Of a stretch of 64,000 nucleotides of DNA, positions 13,301 through 22,869 are shown in pieces. The position numbers and the translations under genes are program-made. Positions within the stretch are counted from its first letter, which is position 1. Each line of letters starts with the position of its first letter. Source of the stretch: Saxidomus purpurata (Eukaryota; Mollusca; Bivalvia; Venerida; Veneridae); the NCBI GenBank assembly GCA_022818135.1, contig JAFMSR010000019.1, positions 28,960,993-29,024,992 of the forward strand, in the 5' to 3' direction. Below the pieces are notes generated by a model that did not search any database, was not told where the DNA came from, and saw only the letters and a list, made by a program, of their open reading frames with translations.

Positions 13301-16300
13301 TTGGCAGGGTGCTGCACCCTTCTATTTTGTGCTAGCTGGAACACTGCATACATGTTATAGAAATGTCTACAATATGACATTACACTTTCATATTCTTAAC
13401 AAATTAAAAAGCTGATTTGTTTCAATGTTATCGTTCCGCGGATCGATGATAAACATCTACTCTTTATTGGTTCCCTGAATGTATTACATGTGTGAATGAA
13501 ACAAATTACTTTCCTAAAACAGGAACCATATCAGAAAGTTTTTGTTATTAGCAACTGTATTATATTTTCAGCTTCTTGGTTTTCTCAGAAGATTTACAGC
13601 AGACTCAGTGCAAATAATTGTCACAGATATCATGCAAGTCGACAAAGTCCGCAGACGCAGAGGGTACTTTGAATTCTTTTAATCTATTAAGAGCTTGATA
13701 TTCACATGATTTATTATCTGTTAGAAACAAACCGGTTTCAATCGAGGGAGTTTAAATTCATTCCCCGTCGTATTTTCCTACACCCTTGCAGAAGTAAATG
13801 GAACCCATGAAAATTGGCATGTGGACAAAGGCTATTATTGTTTTTATTATATATCTTGCGGAAGAATGTGTAAAACACCAATTTACATTCTGGATCCTGA
13901 CATAACTAAATACAAATAGTGATAGAACTTTTAAATTTAATGTGTATATTGATGTCAGCAAAGGCATTATGCTTGTTATTACACTCTGATAATAAGAACA
14001 TAATGTGCACACTATGACAACAAAATACTCATTGGAATGTATATAAAAGCCAGTGCTTGCAATACTTCATAACAACCAGACTCAAGAATTCTTACTAGTA
14101 GATTTTTAAGTTAATCGTCTTTTTTGTTCTAGTAGCAATAAATGCAGGTCACTTATTTTTGCAAATTTAATATAACAATGATAGTTGCATGTTTGACCTG
14201 AAGCGATTGTAGTGTAGAAGTACAATAAAGTATAACCAGTTTTGATAAGTATCTTGAACAAGTATGTATTTTTGATTTATTTCACTCTTTAGGATTGCCA
14301 GCCAACTTGTTGTAGATTATACCATTCTGCAGAAAACCAAAGTTGCAACAACTGCTTCAAAGTTGACACAGGCAGTCTTAGAACTTCAGCATGGCTCTTT
14401 CTTAAACTTTGATGGACGCAACGTCAGTGCTTCTTCAGGTAAGTTATGACCATTACCTGCTCATACGGATTGTGATTAAGCCTACCACTTTTATGACGAA
14501 AAAGTTAAAGAAATGAAATGAACTTAAAGCAATATTCCATAAAACGTCATGTGTCAAAGTAATAAGAATGTTTGCAGGTATCATTACATTTCCCGAATGT
14601 AAAAGCTATACACTCCAGTATTCATCGGTGAAAATATGTTTGACTGCCGTAGCACATTCAATAATTTATGCAAAGTTGTTCTTGTGCAATTAATGGGTGG
14701 ATAGCGATTTAAAACAGAAGGTCTGTTTGTTTATTATGTGTGCTAAAATGAGGAATTTTTCTTGATATTGTAATTATCATTTTACGTTCTTTGAACACAA
14801 TATCTATGTTTAGAGAGTATGGTATGCGAGATGCATGTAGTGTCCTTTTAAAGACAGATATGGAAGTGGTGTGGCAGTACATATTTAGATTTACTTTAGT
14901 ATAAAACAAAGTAAATGCTGTGGCTATGGTAGAAAAGTATTGTCATTTTTCTGTTTTATAAAATTTGTTTGGTCTTCAACGAATAGTTTCCTAGAGAGTC
15001 TTCATATGTTTATGTAATACAGATTCGTACAAAGGTTTAGAGCCGTGTCAGGTGTATAAAGAAACTATTGGTTTATGTGATGATGGGTACACTTGTGAAG
15101 TTGAAAATGGTATTCCTGACTGCAAGTAAGCTATTTATATATGTACATTATTTTGCATGTCTTAAGACATATATATGGTATAAACAGGAGTTGCAGGCAT
15201 CAATATTCTAGCTGTTAGTCGCAAGGATTACTGTTGGCGCATGTTGAAAATCAGTATTAAATCACTGAAGTACTGTTTTAAATCCCTTAAGGAAAAGAAG
15301 AAAAACATCACATTGTATTACAATGTAGTAAGGTGCATTCTAAAAAACGTAACAAGATACATTTCATTGTGACATATTTTTCATCCATGTCAATATTTTA
15401 TCTTTGTTTTTAGACGAGAGGAGACGATAAGTGAAGGTAAGCTGGTTAAAATTTTCAGTAAACTCCAAGCTGCTTGGGATCATTCGAATTTGTTTCTTAA
15501 ATCCAGAGTATGTTGTATCGAAAAAGCAATTTTCTTATTATATATAAAAAGGGGGAAACAGGTCCTGGAAATATGTTCCTTATATCCGAACTTTCGCTTT
15601 ATCCGGATGCGTTATATACGGAGCTCATTATAAATATAAGTCTATAAATATATATGTCAGTTATTATGTGCTAACACTTGTTTCTTTCTTATTGAGTTAA
15701 TACGTTTAAGTGTCTATCACTTATTTTATACAGCGTATGTTTCACTTTCATATCAAGAAACATCACGGTTTTAAAAACAATTAATTCAGGGAAATGTAAT
15801 GTAATTTAAAAACTATACTGACTATTCATTATATGTACATATCATTCAAGAATACATTCTCCAAGCCACTTTATTATATTTTAGTAAACCTAGGTTTGGT
15901 GATTGGACTTTCTACTGCTGGTCTGTTCTTGATAACTGCAACTGCGATATTGTTTGCTGCTGTATGGCATCTAAGAATTAAACGAAATCGGAAAAAGCAA
16001 CGTGGAAAACATAGGTAAGTACATGTATTTGTATTTCTTTTAACGTATGCATACCTAGAGTGTTACAATGGTATCTTCCGATTATCGATTCGGGCAAGCC
16101 TATTCTTTAAATAAGGGTGTCTGCAGAATTTTTATCCAACAATTGTATTGTTCGTCTGCAATGGAGCTTGGCTGTTTGAAAAAAGGCACAAAACATAAAC
16201 GTTGATATATGTAACTGCATATATTGTACTTGTAAGATATTTGACTTTCAACTTGTTTTGCATCTCTTTTTGTTGATTTGTTTATTATTTTAATTCCATC

Positions 16301-18632
16301 ATGCAAGTAAGATTGTGTTTCCTCTTGTCCCGTTGAAGTACATGTACCATATAGTAATAAACTAAGGACACTAAGTTGATCTATCTATTTATGCACATGG
16401 TATTGCATGATTAACTGTTTTGATATTTGCGACTGTATATACTGTTTTTAATGGTTGCAAATATTTTTAACGGCGACGGCCGGAAATTTCAAAATCACTC
16501 AATAATTCACTTTATTCTAACGCACAATATATTCAAATGCGATGATTAAAACGCCGTTCGATTTTTGCAACCATGTATACGTCATTTAATAGTCGGAAAT
16601 TCAAAAGACGCTACAAATCAGAAACGCCGTTACATCGGTAGTGCGTTAGAAATGTCTATAGTACAGCAAGCAAGAACATGTATCACAAAGAAACCTTAGC
16701 GAACCGCAGCAACACATTTGTTTAATCCTGTAATATGGCTATATAACCGGCTTACAGTTTTTCCCATATACACATAAGTTGGATTAAAATGTATACATAT
16801 TTAGGGCTATGCTCTATTGTGTCACACTCCCACTGCTTGGAAATGTAGTTGAAACATTTTTATATGCACTAGATATTCAGTCAATATGGAAAACGTTCTC
16901 ACATTTTTAATGAAATGGGAGAATTTAATTGGATTGTAAAGTAAGACGATCTGCAAGTACAGTATTTATGTATTTTAGGTCATATCCTCGTAATATTTCC
17001 GAGAGAGATGCCCAATCGTCTTTGGACTTCGGTAAGATAAAACGTTCGCAATGAGGTATTGTATAGAAAATATGTCACTGTTTGCCTGAGATGTCTGGTA
17101 CATGTACATATCCTATTCATTTCAAGCACTGTTTATGATTTAATATTTTGAAAGCAAGTAGTTAAGGAGCAAAACATTGACTGTCTTTTTGCTGTAAGTC
17201 TTAATAAAATAGCTTTTAATTATCAAAATCACTTTACTCTACCCACCCACTTACAGTTATACATTCAAGCATTTAAAATACAAATTTGGGATCCTTTTTA
17301 TCATACAAAATACTTGTAACTGAACTTATAGAACGGATAATATAAGTTATACAACAATTGAAATGCCATGAGAATTATTGTATATCAGTTTTTGCTGGCT
17401 TGTTTGTCTTTTGGTAGTTTTAGTACTATTAGGTCAAGTATTTGCCTTTTCAAAACACCTTAAATCTTAAAATGTAAAATATCGTAAACCACGGTTTAGA
17501 TAGTTAATTAAATGACATTTGTCATTCAAAAATTATAGAAACGGAAATGTGCGGGTTAAGTAGCCCTAGGTCGATAATATAGCAAACGTAAACATCCAAC
17601 AATGCATAACATAATTGTTGATGTATATCACAAATTGTTTTCTTTATGCTGTAATATTTCCACTGATTTACTTGACGTACGATTATTTGTTTAATGTGAT
17701 AAGTTTAACGTGTGACGTTTTGGCATGATGTGCGGATCAAAGCCCTATTTTATTGACCCGACGTGGTCAGAATTGTTCCTTTTAAACTTGCAGTCAATAT
17801 TCAGCTAGGTGTTTCTTAAATAATGTTCACAAACGCTAAGTGTTATGTACTAAATATAGTCCGATTTTAAACACTGAGCCGTGAATGTACTTTTAGCTTA
17901 TTATAAAACAACGGTTAACCAAGGAAAACAAGGTCGTAGGTCAATGGTAAAAAATTCCTCTTTTTTTGCATTTTTCTCTAATCAGTAGTATGGTATTGTT
18001 TGGACCCGTTAATGGTATTGTTTTGTCGCGTTTGATAAGAATATATACATGTACAAGATATACAGTGATATATAAGGAATATCTTATTGTAGGTGAGGAC
18101 GTAAATGTTGGAATGAGGTTCCCATCATGGAATTCGATGTTCTCTCATGAAGCGATGTCATTTCCCTCAAGTGATAATCGTGCTGTACGTATCAAATTGC
18201 AAAGTTTGTGATTGAAATTTGAAATACATCATTTCTTCATTTGTGTGATGATGCAGAAATCTGTTATTCTGAAATTAGCAGTTGTAAATTTGGTAATTTT
18301 TGCGATAGTTTAATAATCCCTATTTCACCAATTACCAATTTCGCTAGTTAAATATCTAACGAAGGATTCATTTCACATACATTTACTACATATTACGCGA
18401 ATCTAAAATTGCTTGTCACGCAAATATTACCCAATTTATAGTTTATAAATTCAAGTGTTGGAATACATGACAGGAATGCGAATAAAACTCGAAAACTTCA
18501 GTTATTTTAATATCAATTCCTGTTTGCATTAGTAGCATTCCTCATTAATCGTTTTGTTTTCAGTTTCAGCAGCCATACTATATTCCACGTGCGACAAGGA
18601 ATACTCGTCGTAGTGACAGAGAATATTATTGA
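177..18632 (+). CDS. Gene A: multi-EGF, SEA-like, single-pass membrane protein (5' partial)
   Basis: Spliced gene, start outside the window. Exons: 177-302, 705-836, 1118-1195, 2129-2299, 2535-2642, 3385-3507, 4141-4266, 4814-4930, 5160-5417, 5783-5889, 6149-6305, 8275-8381, 8723-8879, 9261-9518, 10712-10993, 11817-11843, 12627-12739, 13572-13633, 14293-14438, 15023-15125, 15414-15436, 15885-16014, 16979-17031, 18093-18184, 18564-18632. Lengths total 3125 nt; after the 2 nt that finish an upstream codon the frame stays open for 1040 codons to TGA. The extracellular part has 12 six-cysteine and 6 eight-cysteine EGF modules, then an SEA-like module, a four-cysteine knot, one transmembrane helix and a tail of about 85 residues. 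The upstream part could carry SRCR/CCP modules as in gene B; that is unseen. Likely a type I cell-surface receptor; ligand unknown. The exon model rests on splice signals, phase and comparison with gene B. Confidence 0.88.
705..836 (+). CDS. Gene A exon 2: calcium-binding-type EGF
   Basis: Acceptor is TTTAAG rather than CAG; donor GTTTGA; phase 1-1. Reads DIDECGDTG...DGSYLCTC, a typical calcium-binding EGF with six cysteines. Its 3' half survives as a non-coding relic in gene B intron 19 (about 43373-43410). Confidence 0.85.
1118..1195 (+). CDS. Gene A exon 3: first part of an eight-cysteine EGF
   Basis: Acceptor TTATAG, donor GTAAAT, phase 1-1. [15 protein letters not shown] start; the module is completed by exon 4 ([13 protein letters not shown]), giving the eight-cysteine spacing of laminin/MEGF-type EGF. 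Confidence 0.8.
2129..2299 (+). CDS. Gene A exon 4: end of eight-cysteine EGF plus six-cysteine EGF
   Basis: Acceptor ATTATAAG, donor GTTGGT, phase 1-1. [13 protein letters not shown] closes the previous module and [14 protein letters not shown] opens a calcium-binding-type EGF. Confidence 0.82.
2535..2642 (+). CDS. Gene A exon 5: calcium-binding-type EGF
   Basis: Acceptor GAATAG, donor GTAATT, phase 1-1, 108 nt. [14 protein letters not shown]...DGSFSCTC; compact six-cysteine EGF. Confidence 0.86.
3385..3507 (+). CDS. Gene A exon 6: calcium-binding-type EGF
   Basis: Acceptor GTTTTCAG, donor GTAAGC, phase 1-1. [15 protein letters not shown]...GSYRCLC. Exons 3-6 are absent from gene B. Confidence 0.88.
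4141..4266 (+). CDS. Gene A exon 7: EGF-like module
   Basis: Acceptor CACTTCAG, donor GTAAGC, phase 1-1. [13 protein letters not shown]...GTAHCACQ. Paralogous to gene B exon 20 (43683-43808); a second gene B copy is a relic near 46245-46290. Confidence 0.85.
4303..4371 (+). repeat. AAT microsatellite
   Basis: About 20 AAT units, interrupted by ATG/ATA variants, inside gene A intron 7. It produces long poly-Asn/poly-Ile open frames that are not genes. Confidence 0.95.
4814..4930 (+). CDS. Gene A exon 8: calcium-binding-type EGF
   Basis: Acceptor GTTGACAG, donor GTATCC, phase 1-1, 117 nt. [14 protein letters not shown]...GSFKCSC. Paralogous to gene B exons 21 and 24. Confidence 0.88.
5160..5417 (+). 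CDS. Gene A exon 9: eight-cysteine EGF plus six-cysteine EGF
   Basis: Acceptor CTTTTCCAG, donor GTACGT, phase 1-1, 258 nt. [11 protein letters not shown]...GWTGTKC (MEGF-type) followed by [11 protein letters not shown]...GSFTCKC. Both gene B copies of this exon are lost: one is a relic at about 44486-44598, the other is deleted. Confidence 0.87.
5783..5889 (+). CDS. Gene A exon 10: first part of an eight-cysteine EGF
   Basis: Acceptor AATTACAG, donor GTAATG, phase 1-0. [11 protein letters not shown]...GLCICKP; completed by exon 11. Paralogous to gene B exons 22 and 25. Confidence 0.86.
6149..6305 (+). CDS. Gene A exon 11: end of eight-cysteine EGF plus EGF
   Basis: Acceptor TATTTCAG, donor GTGGTT, phase 0-1, 157 nt. 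[14 protein letters not shown]...VGSYLCEC. Paralogous to gene B exons 23 and 26. Confidence 0.87.
6306..8274 (+). other. Gene A intron 11, enlarged by about 1.7 kb relative to gene B
   Basis: The matching gene B intron (49125-49376) is 252 nt. The extra gene A sequence, with GC-richer stretches near 6700-6960, looks like inserted repeat DNA, but I cannot identify ends or a family. No exon is seen. Confidence 0.45.
8275..8381 (+). CDS. Gene A exon 12: first part of an eight-cysteine EGF
   Basis: Acceptor CACTGCAG, donor GTTTGT, phase 1-0. [11 protein letters not shown]...GTCSCKE; paralogous to gene B exon 27. Confidence 0.85.
8723..8879 (+). CDS. Gene A exon 13: end of eight-cysteine EGF plus EGF
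   Basis: Acceptor ATTTCAAG, donor GTTTCG, phase 0-1. [14 protein letters not shown]...NGSYICSC; paralogous to gene B exon 28. Confidence 0.86.
9261..9518 (+). CDS. Gene A exon 14: eight-cysteine EGF plus EGF
   Basis: Acceptor GTTTTCCAG, donor GTAAAT, phase 1-1, 258 nt. [11 protein letters not shown]...GWSGMTC then [11 protein letters not shown]...GSFYCEC. Paralogous to gene B exon 29, same length. Confidence 0.88.
9519..10711 (+). other. Gene A intron 14: no exon, possible insertion around 10010-10250
   Basis: The gene B counterpart (50693-51403) is about 480 nt shorter. The additional part includes a GC-richer patch (GACCCCGGCATGTCTCCC) unlike the surrounding intron. No gene is recognised. 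Confidence 0.35.
10712..10993 (+). CDS. Gene A exon 15: eight-cysteine EGF plus EGF (last EGF exon)
   Basis: Acceptor GTTTTCAG, donor GTAAAT, phase 1-1, 282 nt. [11 protein letters not shown]...NWEGETC then [12 protein letters not shown]...GWYVCDC. One codon shorter than gene B exon 30. Confidence 0.88.
11261..11720 (+). repeat. Degenerate direct repeat in gene A intron 15
   Basis: Two copies about 255 nt apart begin TCTGCCGGAACT and run through CAT(A)AAAATAA and ATATATC patches to a TATTCTCAAAAC-like end. The gene B intron has one copy (from about 51940), so the duplication is private to gene A. Confidence 0.5.
11384..11444. repeat. Inverted repeat with GCGCTTCGCGC loop
   Basis: GTGATACAATTTTCAC is answered by GTGAAAATATTACAATTGTATCAC around a central CGCGCTTCGCGC; it should form a hairpin of about 60 nt. 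Intronic. Confidence 0.65.
11817..11843 (+). CDS. Gene A exon 16: 27-nt microexon
   Basis: Between acceptor CTTTCAG and donor GTATGT; codes [10 protein letters not shown] in frame between the last EGF and the SEA-like module. Gene B exon 31 has the same length, splice sites and near-identical sequence, so it is a conserved linker exon. Confidence 0.8.
11890..12160 (+). mobile_element. Fragment of a dispersed bivalve repeat (GATCACCTGAGCAC type)
   Basis: Starts GATCACCTGAGCACGGAG, then TATTGTGATCGCC, then repeated GTCCGTCGTCTGTC, then monomer-like stretches containing CTTGTGT and GAGGTTGCATTTT. I know this order from repeats common in bivalve genomes. Gene B's intron lacks it, so it inserted after the gene duplication, next to a TTG-rich site. 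Confidence 0.6.
12627..14438 (+). CDS. Gene A exons 17-19: SEA-like module
   Basis: Exons 12627-12739, 13572-13633 and 14293-14438. The order of predicted segments is strand ([12 protein letters not shown]), helix ([20 protein letters not shown]), strand (VQIIVTDI), strand ([10 protein letters not shown]), helix ([11 protein letters not shown]), strand (NFDGRNVSA): the beta-alpha-beta-beta-alpha-beta order of SEA modules. No GSVVV-type self-cleavage motif is seen between the middle strands. Exon 18 ends in a GC donor (AT|GCAAGT). SEA modules often sit just outside the membrane in mucin-like proteins; the assignment is by pattern only. Confidence 0.68.
15023..15125 (+). CDS. Gene A exon 20: four-cysteine juxtamembrane knot
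   Basis: Acceptor AATACAG, donor [19 protein letters not shown]...[12 protein letters not shown]...DCK; four cysteines, like a reduced EGF. Gene B exon 35 is one codon longer. Confidence 0.8.
15414..15436 (+). CDS. Gene A exon 21: 23-nt microexon
   Basis: Acceptor TTTTTAG, donor GTAAGC; codes REETISEG. The frame is kept between the knot and the transmembrane exon. Gene B exon 36 has the same 23 nt length. Confidence 0.75.
15885..16014 (+). CDS. Gene A exon 22: transmembrane helix and stop-transfer
   Basis: Acceptor TATTTTAG, donor GTAAGT, 130 nt. A hydrophobic run of about 25 residues ([13 protein letters not shown]...LFAAVW) is followed by basic [14 protein letters not shown], giving type I topology. 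Same length as gene B exon 37. Confidence 0.88.
16979..17031 (+). CDS. Gene A exon 23: cytoplasmic tail, shortened
   Basis: Acceptor ATTTTAG, donor G|GTAAGA at 17032. [18 protein letters not shown]. The homologous gene B exon is 24 nt longer; in gene A the extra stretch would hold an in-frame TGA at 17052-17054, so use of the upstream donor keeps the frame open. Confidence 0.72.
18093..18184 (+). CDS. Gene A exon 24: cytoplasmic tail
   Basis: Acceptor ATTGTAG, donor GTACGT, 92 nt as in gene B exon 39. [14 protein letters not shown]...; conserved between the paralogues but with no motif I recognise. Confidence 0.8.
18564..18632 (+). CDS. Gene A exon 25: C-terminus and stop
   Basis: Acceptor [29 protein letters not shown] then TGA. 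The aligned gene B end continues two more codons before TAA; in gene A an in-frame TAA stands 6 nt past the TGA, so the tail looks recently clipped by two residues. Confidence 0.8.
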   Translation, partial: FQQPYYIPRATRNTRRSDREYY

Positions 18633-18940
18633 TATTAAAGATTTACGACATGATGAGAGACGGACGGCATTGATTGTGTCATTCTGATAGTGTGCTTTAA
18701 GGATTAACCCCGTTTTAAGATTCAAAGTTCCTTGTGTATTATTGCTATTTTATAGACATTTAAAAGAACATCTATCTTGTACATTGTATCACATGTGTGT
18801 ACGTGCATTGTAACCATGAGATCTATGCCAGATCTACCATGTTTTGTAGCTTTACTGTTCTCATATGTAATCACTCGTTGTCAAGGGTCAGCATAACATC
18901 TAATATATCGTTACACTGTCTTAATCACTGATCTCCGGTG

Positions 18941-19276
18941 TTAAGGGGGCACTCCCTGGATCTAGCAGATTATATTCTACAACATAAATAATGTGTTTAA
19001 TGAACATAAAATATTAAATTAATACACTTTGATAGAAAAAAAAATGTATAGAGACATTCTGTAAAAAAACACTATCCATGCTGTACAATAGCTTTACAAT
19101 GATTAGTGAATGTTTTACCGAACTGCAACATACTTTAAACGCTGTTTATATCGATGACGACTGAAATATAAAGCTATCAACGTTAGGGTTAAGAAATGAT
19201 ACTTGCAAATATTATATGCTATATGCTTTTAAGGTTTTTTAGTTTGACATCATTTTTTTAAGGAAAGCCTCTTTTA
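18941..19276. mobile_element. TTAA-flanked MITE-like repeat in gene A 3' flank
   Basis: Left end TTAA-GGGGGCACTCCCTGG; right end GGAAAGCCTCT-TTTA, a decayed inverted repeat. The gene B copy (62671-63048) has cleaner ends. The element probably sits in the 3' UTR and predates the gene duplication. Confidence 0.6.
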
Positions 19277-19459
19277 TGGCAATCCTATCAAATACATTGC
19301 TCCATTTCCTTTGATATATTGTTGCTTAGTAAGGCTACGATTCCATGGGTTTTTCGTATGAAGATTGCCATCTTAATAATTTAAGTCATACGTATACGTG
19401 TATTCAAGAACTACGTCGTTTAGACTTTTGCTAAGAACTTTGTTTTATAGATATATTTG

Positions 19460-19465
19460 AATAAA
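19460..19465 (+). terminator. Candidate poly(A) signal of gene A
   Basis: AATAAA in a stretch shared with gene B (63224-63229), about 0.83 kb past the stop codon. Conservation in both copies is the only support; closer weak variants could be used instead. Confidence 0.35.
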
Positions 19466-19615
19466 ATTTATTATGTAGAACTTTTCAATGTAGATTTAAG
19501 TTTTCAAGTAAAATTCGATATAAGAAAAGTTTAGCGTAAGTCCTGCCACTAGCCAGCTCAATGATACATGTTTTATTGTATATCTACATTGTAACATTGA
19601 ATAATACCCTGTTTA

Positions 19616-21540
19616 CACCCTGACAGAACATGGGATTTAACAAATTAGTCCACCCTGACTTTTAACACAAGATGAAAACAGAGATGACAACATTTTATTT
19701 TTAACCTTTCTGGTGCAAATATATAGTGCTCCTTGGACAATAAATCATCATAGCTGCAGTAAACTAAATTTGGTTGTATTGTCACTTTTATGTTTCATTT
19801 AAAGGCATATGAATTCAATGAATGTCTGGCATGAAATGAATCAGATACAATAATTGATTCCCTGTTTGATATTATTTTGTTTTTATATTTTGCATTTACT
19901 TTCAATTGCTGATGTATCCTTTTACACACGGATGGCAGAAATGACGTCATCGACGTCATATAAAACATGACAAGAAAGGGCACGTTATGATGACACGTCA
20001 TTAATGGCATACATTCACATTTGTTTGCGTTTAATATGGCATCCAGTAAAGGTATATAATAAAAGGCATAATACAACAATCGGTTGATCTGCGAGTATAT
20101 CTTTCTGTTTGGCTGCATAGTGTCTCTCGTTTGATCCAGAACTATACCGCAAACTCGAACGATACGACCCCTCAGATCAGCCGACTGTAACTTATAATTA
20201 AGAGTATAATGAATATTGAATGAAAGTATCAAATGACAGAACAGAACATGATAATAGATACCTTCAACGATATGCGAGGCTTTAAACAGAGGTAATCGGA
20301 TGTCTTTAGTAATTGAAGAAATGACAATGATTGGGTTACAAAACTAGTAGCTATGCACATTCAATGCAATTCTAAAGGTTGCTACACAACCAAGCCTTGA
20401 TGTATCATACCTTACACAATGTCATTAGAAAGTCAGGGTGAAAAATTCACATTTCCAAAGTACATAGGAAAATCCTATTTATAAGAAATATCTATGTATA
20501 CTACAATACATAAGTCTCCGATATCATGTTCCTGGTAATTAAGTACTTAAAACCCAACGTCGATTGCATCGATGTGTTTGCATATATCGATAAATACGCG
20601 TGATAACAGTCTTTTTGTAAGCAATATCCGCAACGCATAAAATAATATTGAAGGGATTAATTTCTTGCTGATTCATAAACTGCATGTACCTGCGCCTTTC
20701 AAAATGACCATCAAAATTATCATGTATATAGTCTACACTGATTCATAAAAAATCGTACACTCGGTAATCATTATTAGTGTTTTAGTTTATTACGAAATAT
20801 CATTTTATGTATCATTAACAGTGTGCTGGCTATCTCAGTAAAAATGATGATTCACTAACTTTAATCCCGTTCTGCTAAAAAGGAAAAGAACTTGGTACAA
20901 GTTATTTCCAGTGTGCGTTTACACATTTTCTATACTTCAAATTGTATTACTTGACCATAATACTCTATTTTGAAGGCTTATGTAACTTAATGTATTCTGG
21001 GTGTATTTGACACTATTCCATAACATATCAAACATACTTACTTCATAATCTACATCTGTTAACCCAATTTAACTGATTAGTGTGCAATTTATTGATGTTT
21101 TGTTTGAATGAAGTGCGTTCATTGTGTTGTTGTTATTATTGTATCTTGTGACATAAAATGAAGACAAAATAATCATATTTTATTTCTAAATATAAAAAGA
21201 TATATATAAAAAGATATATATAAATATGTAATATGTATATACGGAATATGTACAATTGAAAAAATGTTACTAGTGAATGTTAGAACATAAAGAAGTAGCA
21301 TAAAAACTGACAGTTTTTTTCTTGTTCTAAGAAACTTTAAAAAGTATATTTTATGATATATTTATATTAAACGGAACTGTACTATAATATTTTTGTTTGC
21401 ATGCATGTTTATTTACCAGATCGATATACGCACATATTTATTTAACAAACTGTCGTTATAAACAGTGCTTAATGATAATTTTGAGTGAATACATTTTTTT
21501 ACACCCAGTATCGGTGAATTTCCATGTGTGTTATAAATCA
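19616..21540 (+). other. Intergenic sequence, nothing recognised
   Basis: AT-rich, with short unrelated open frames on both strands. Homology between the two gene copies stops at about 19615. No exon, RNA gene or repeat family is identified. Confidence 0.5.
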
Positions 21541-21547
21541 TGATATT

Positions 21548-21880
21548 TAGCCGAATTCGGCTAGCTTCTTACTTTGATCACGGAAAAACTGTCATTGGTT
21601 TCAGCGTTTTGGTTGTTTTAAATTTTTTAAGAAAGTGAATTCTATCAGATACAATTTTAGCCTAAATGATTGCCATTTCGTGACTGAATTCAGTCACTGT
21701 CGGCCTAGCTTCTTACTTTTTTTACCGAAAATCGAGAATTTTAGCCTAAATGATTGCCATTTCGTGACTGAATTCAGTCACTGTCGGCCTAGCTTCTTAC
21801 TTTTTTTACCGAAAATCGAGTACAGATTCTCCGATTATGCTTTTAATATATGGTCAGTTAGTGACTGAATTCAGTCATTT
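21548..21880. repeat. Palindrome-bearing tandem repeat
   Basis: Two identical 84-nt units, 21653-21736 and 21737-21820, each carry the perfect 18-nt palindrome GTGACTGAATTCAGTCAC. A third palindrome (TGACTGAATTCAGTCA) is at 21862-21877 and a variant (TAGCCGAATTCGGCTA) at 21548-21563, each with pieces of the unit. Identity of the two units implies very recent duplication. Confidence 0.9.
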
Positions 21881-22869
21881 TTTTGTGTGCACCAAGTTGT
21901 TTAACTATTAACTGTTTGTAATATCATTATCATGTCTGTACTTAATGTGAAAAAGTAATAAAATATTTAGTATCAGTAACATGTCTTTGTTCTATGTACT
22001 TGTAGCACAAACAAGATTGTTCATATTTGAAATACCATTAAGTTTAACGAAATTGTATATGGGTATTATTATTCGAAAAAATATTGAAACCGGCATAGTT
22101 AAGGCACAATCAGGAATGTGACTTTTCTCATCAGAATGTGTTTTATTTAAAATTCATTTAGCTACAGCAGCGATAGAGTCGGGAAAAAGATACCCACAAA
22201 TATGAAACTGTACAAAAGTCATATACTTTAAATAGAACAATATGAAATTTCTTTTGAAACTTCAAAATCAAAATTAATCTTATATGACTGTAATTTTCCT
22301 GTCGGATATATAATGATTGCTGGTGTTTGAAACACATTTTACTGTTGTGTTTAACAATTCATCTGAAAAATTTGTAACTGATTAGACATTTATCTATTGT
22401 ATAAATTCATAAATCCATCGTAATTTATAAGTTGATTTGTCGGGCTTTTTATGTTTTGTTTCATAATGCCATTTGTTTCAGGATTGTTCTTGTTTTTGAA
22501 GGCTAAATTGAAAACAAGTTAATTAATGTTTTGCATGTTTAATTGTGTCTACCTTCAGTAAATAAAGATATTCTTCTTCTTCGTATTTATCAATAATGGA
22601 AGCAAACAATTAACTTACTTAGACCTGTACTAAAATCATTGTTTAAAGTTAATACTTTCATTTTCTCTACTTTGCTGATGTGTGTGTAGGTAAAAACTGT
22701 TACCTAATCGAAATGATATCTTATTCCGCAGTAATTGTCAATGTCTAGAGGTATTTGATATCGCAATGTACAAAAGTAAGTGGTAACATCCTTTATGAGG
22801 ACGATACATGCTTAAACTCAAACTTTTGTTGCATTGGTTTTAGCGCCGCTTCTGTTTGTTTCCATATTT

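Noticed and set aside
19795..20232. 145-residue minus-strand open frame
   Set aside because: No recognisable domain, composition like the surrounding intergenic DNA, no paralogous copy at the other locus.
21653..21820. CRISPR-like direct repeats
   Set aside because: Animal genome, adjacent identical 84-nt units with no spacers.
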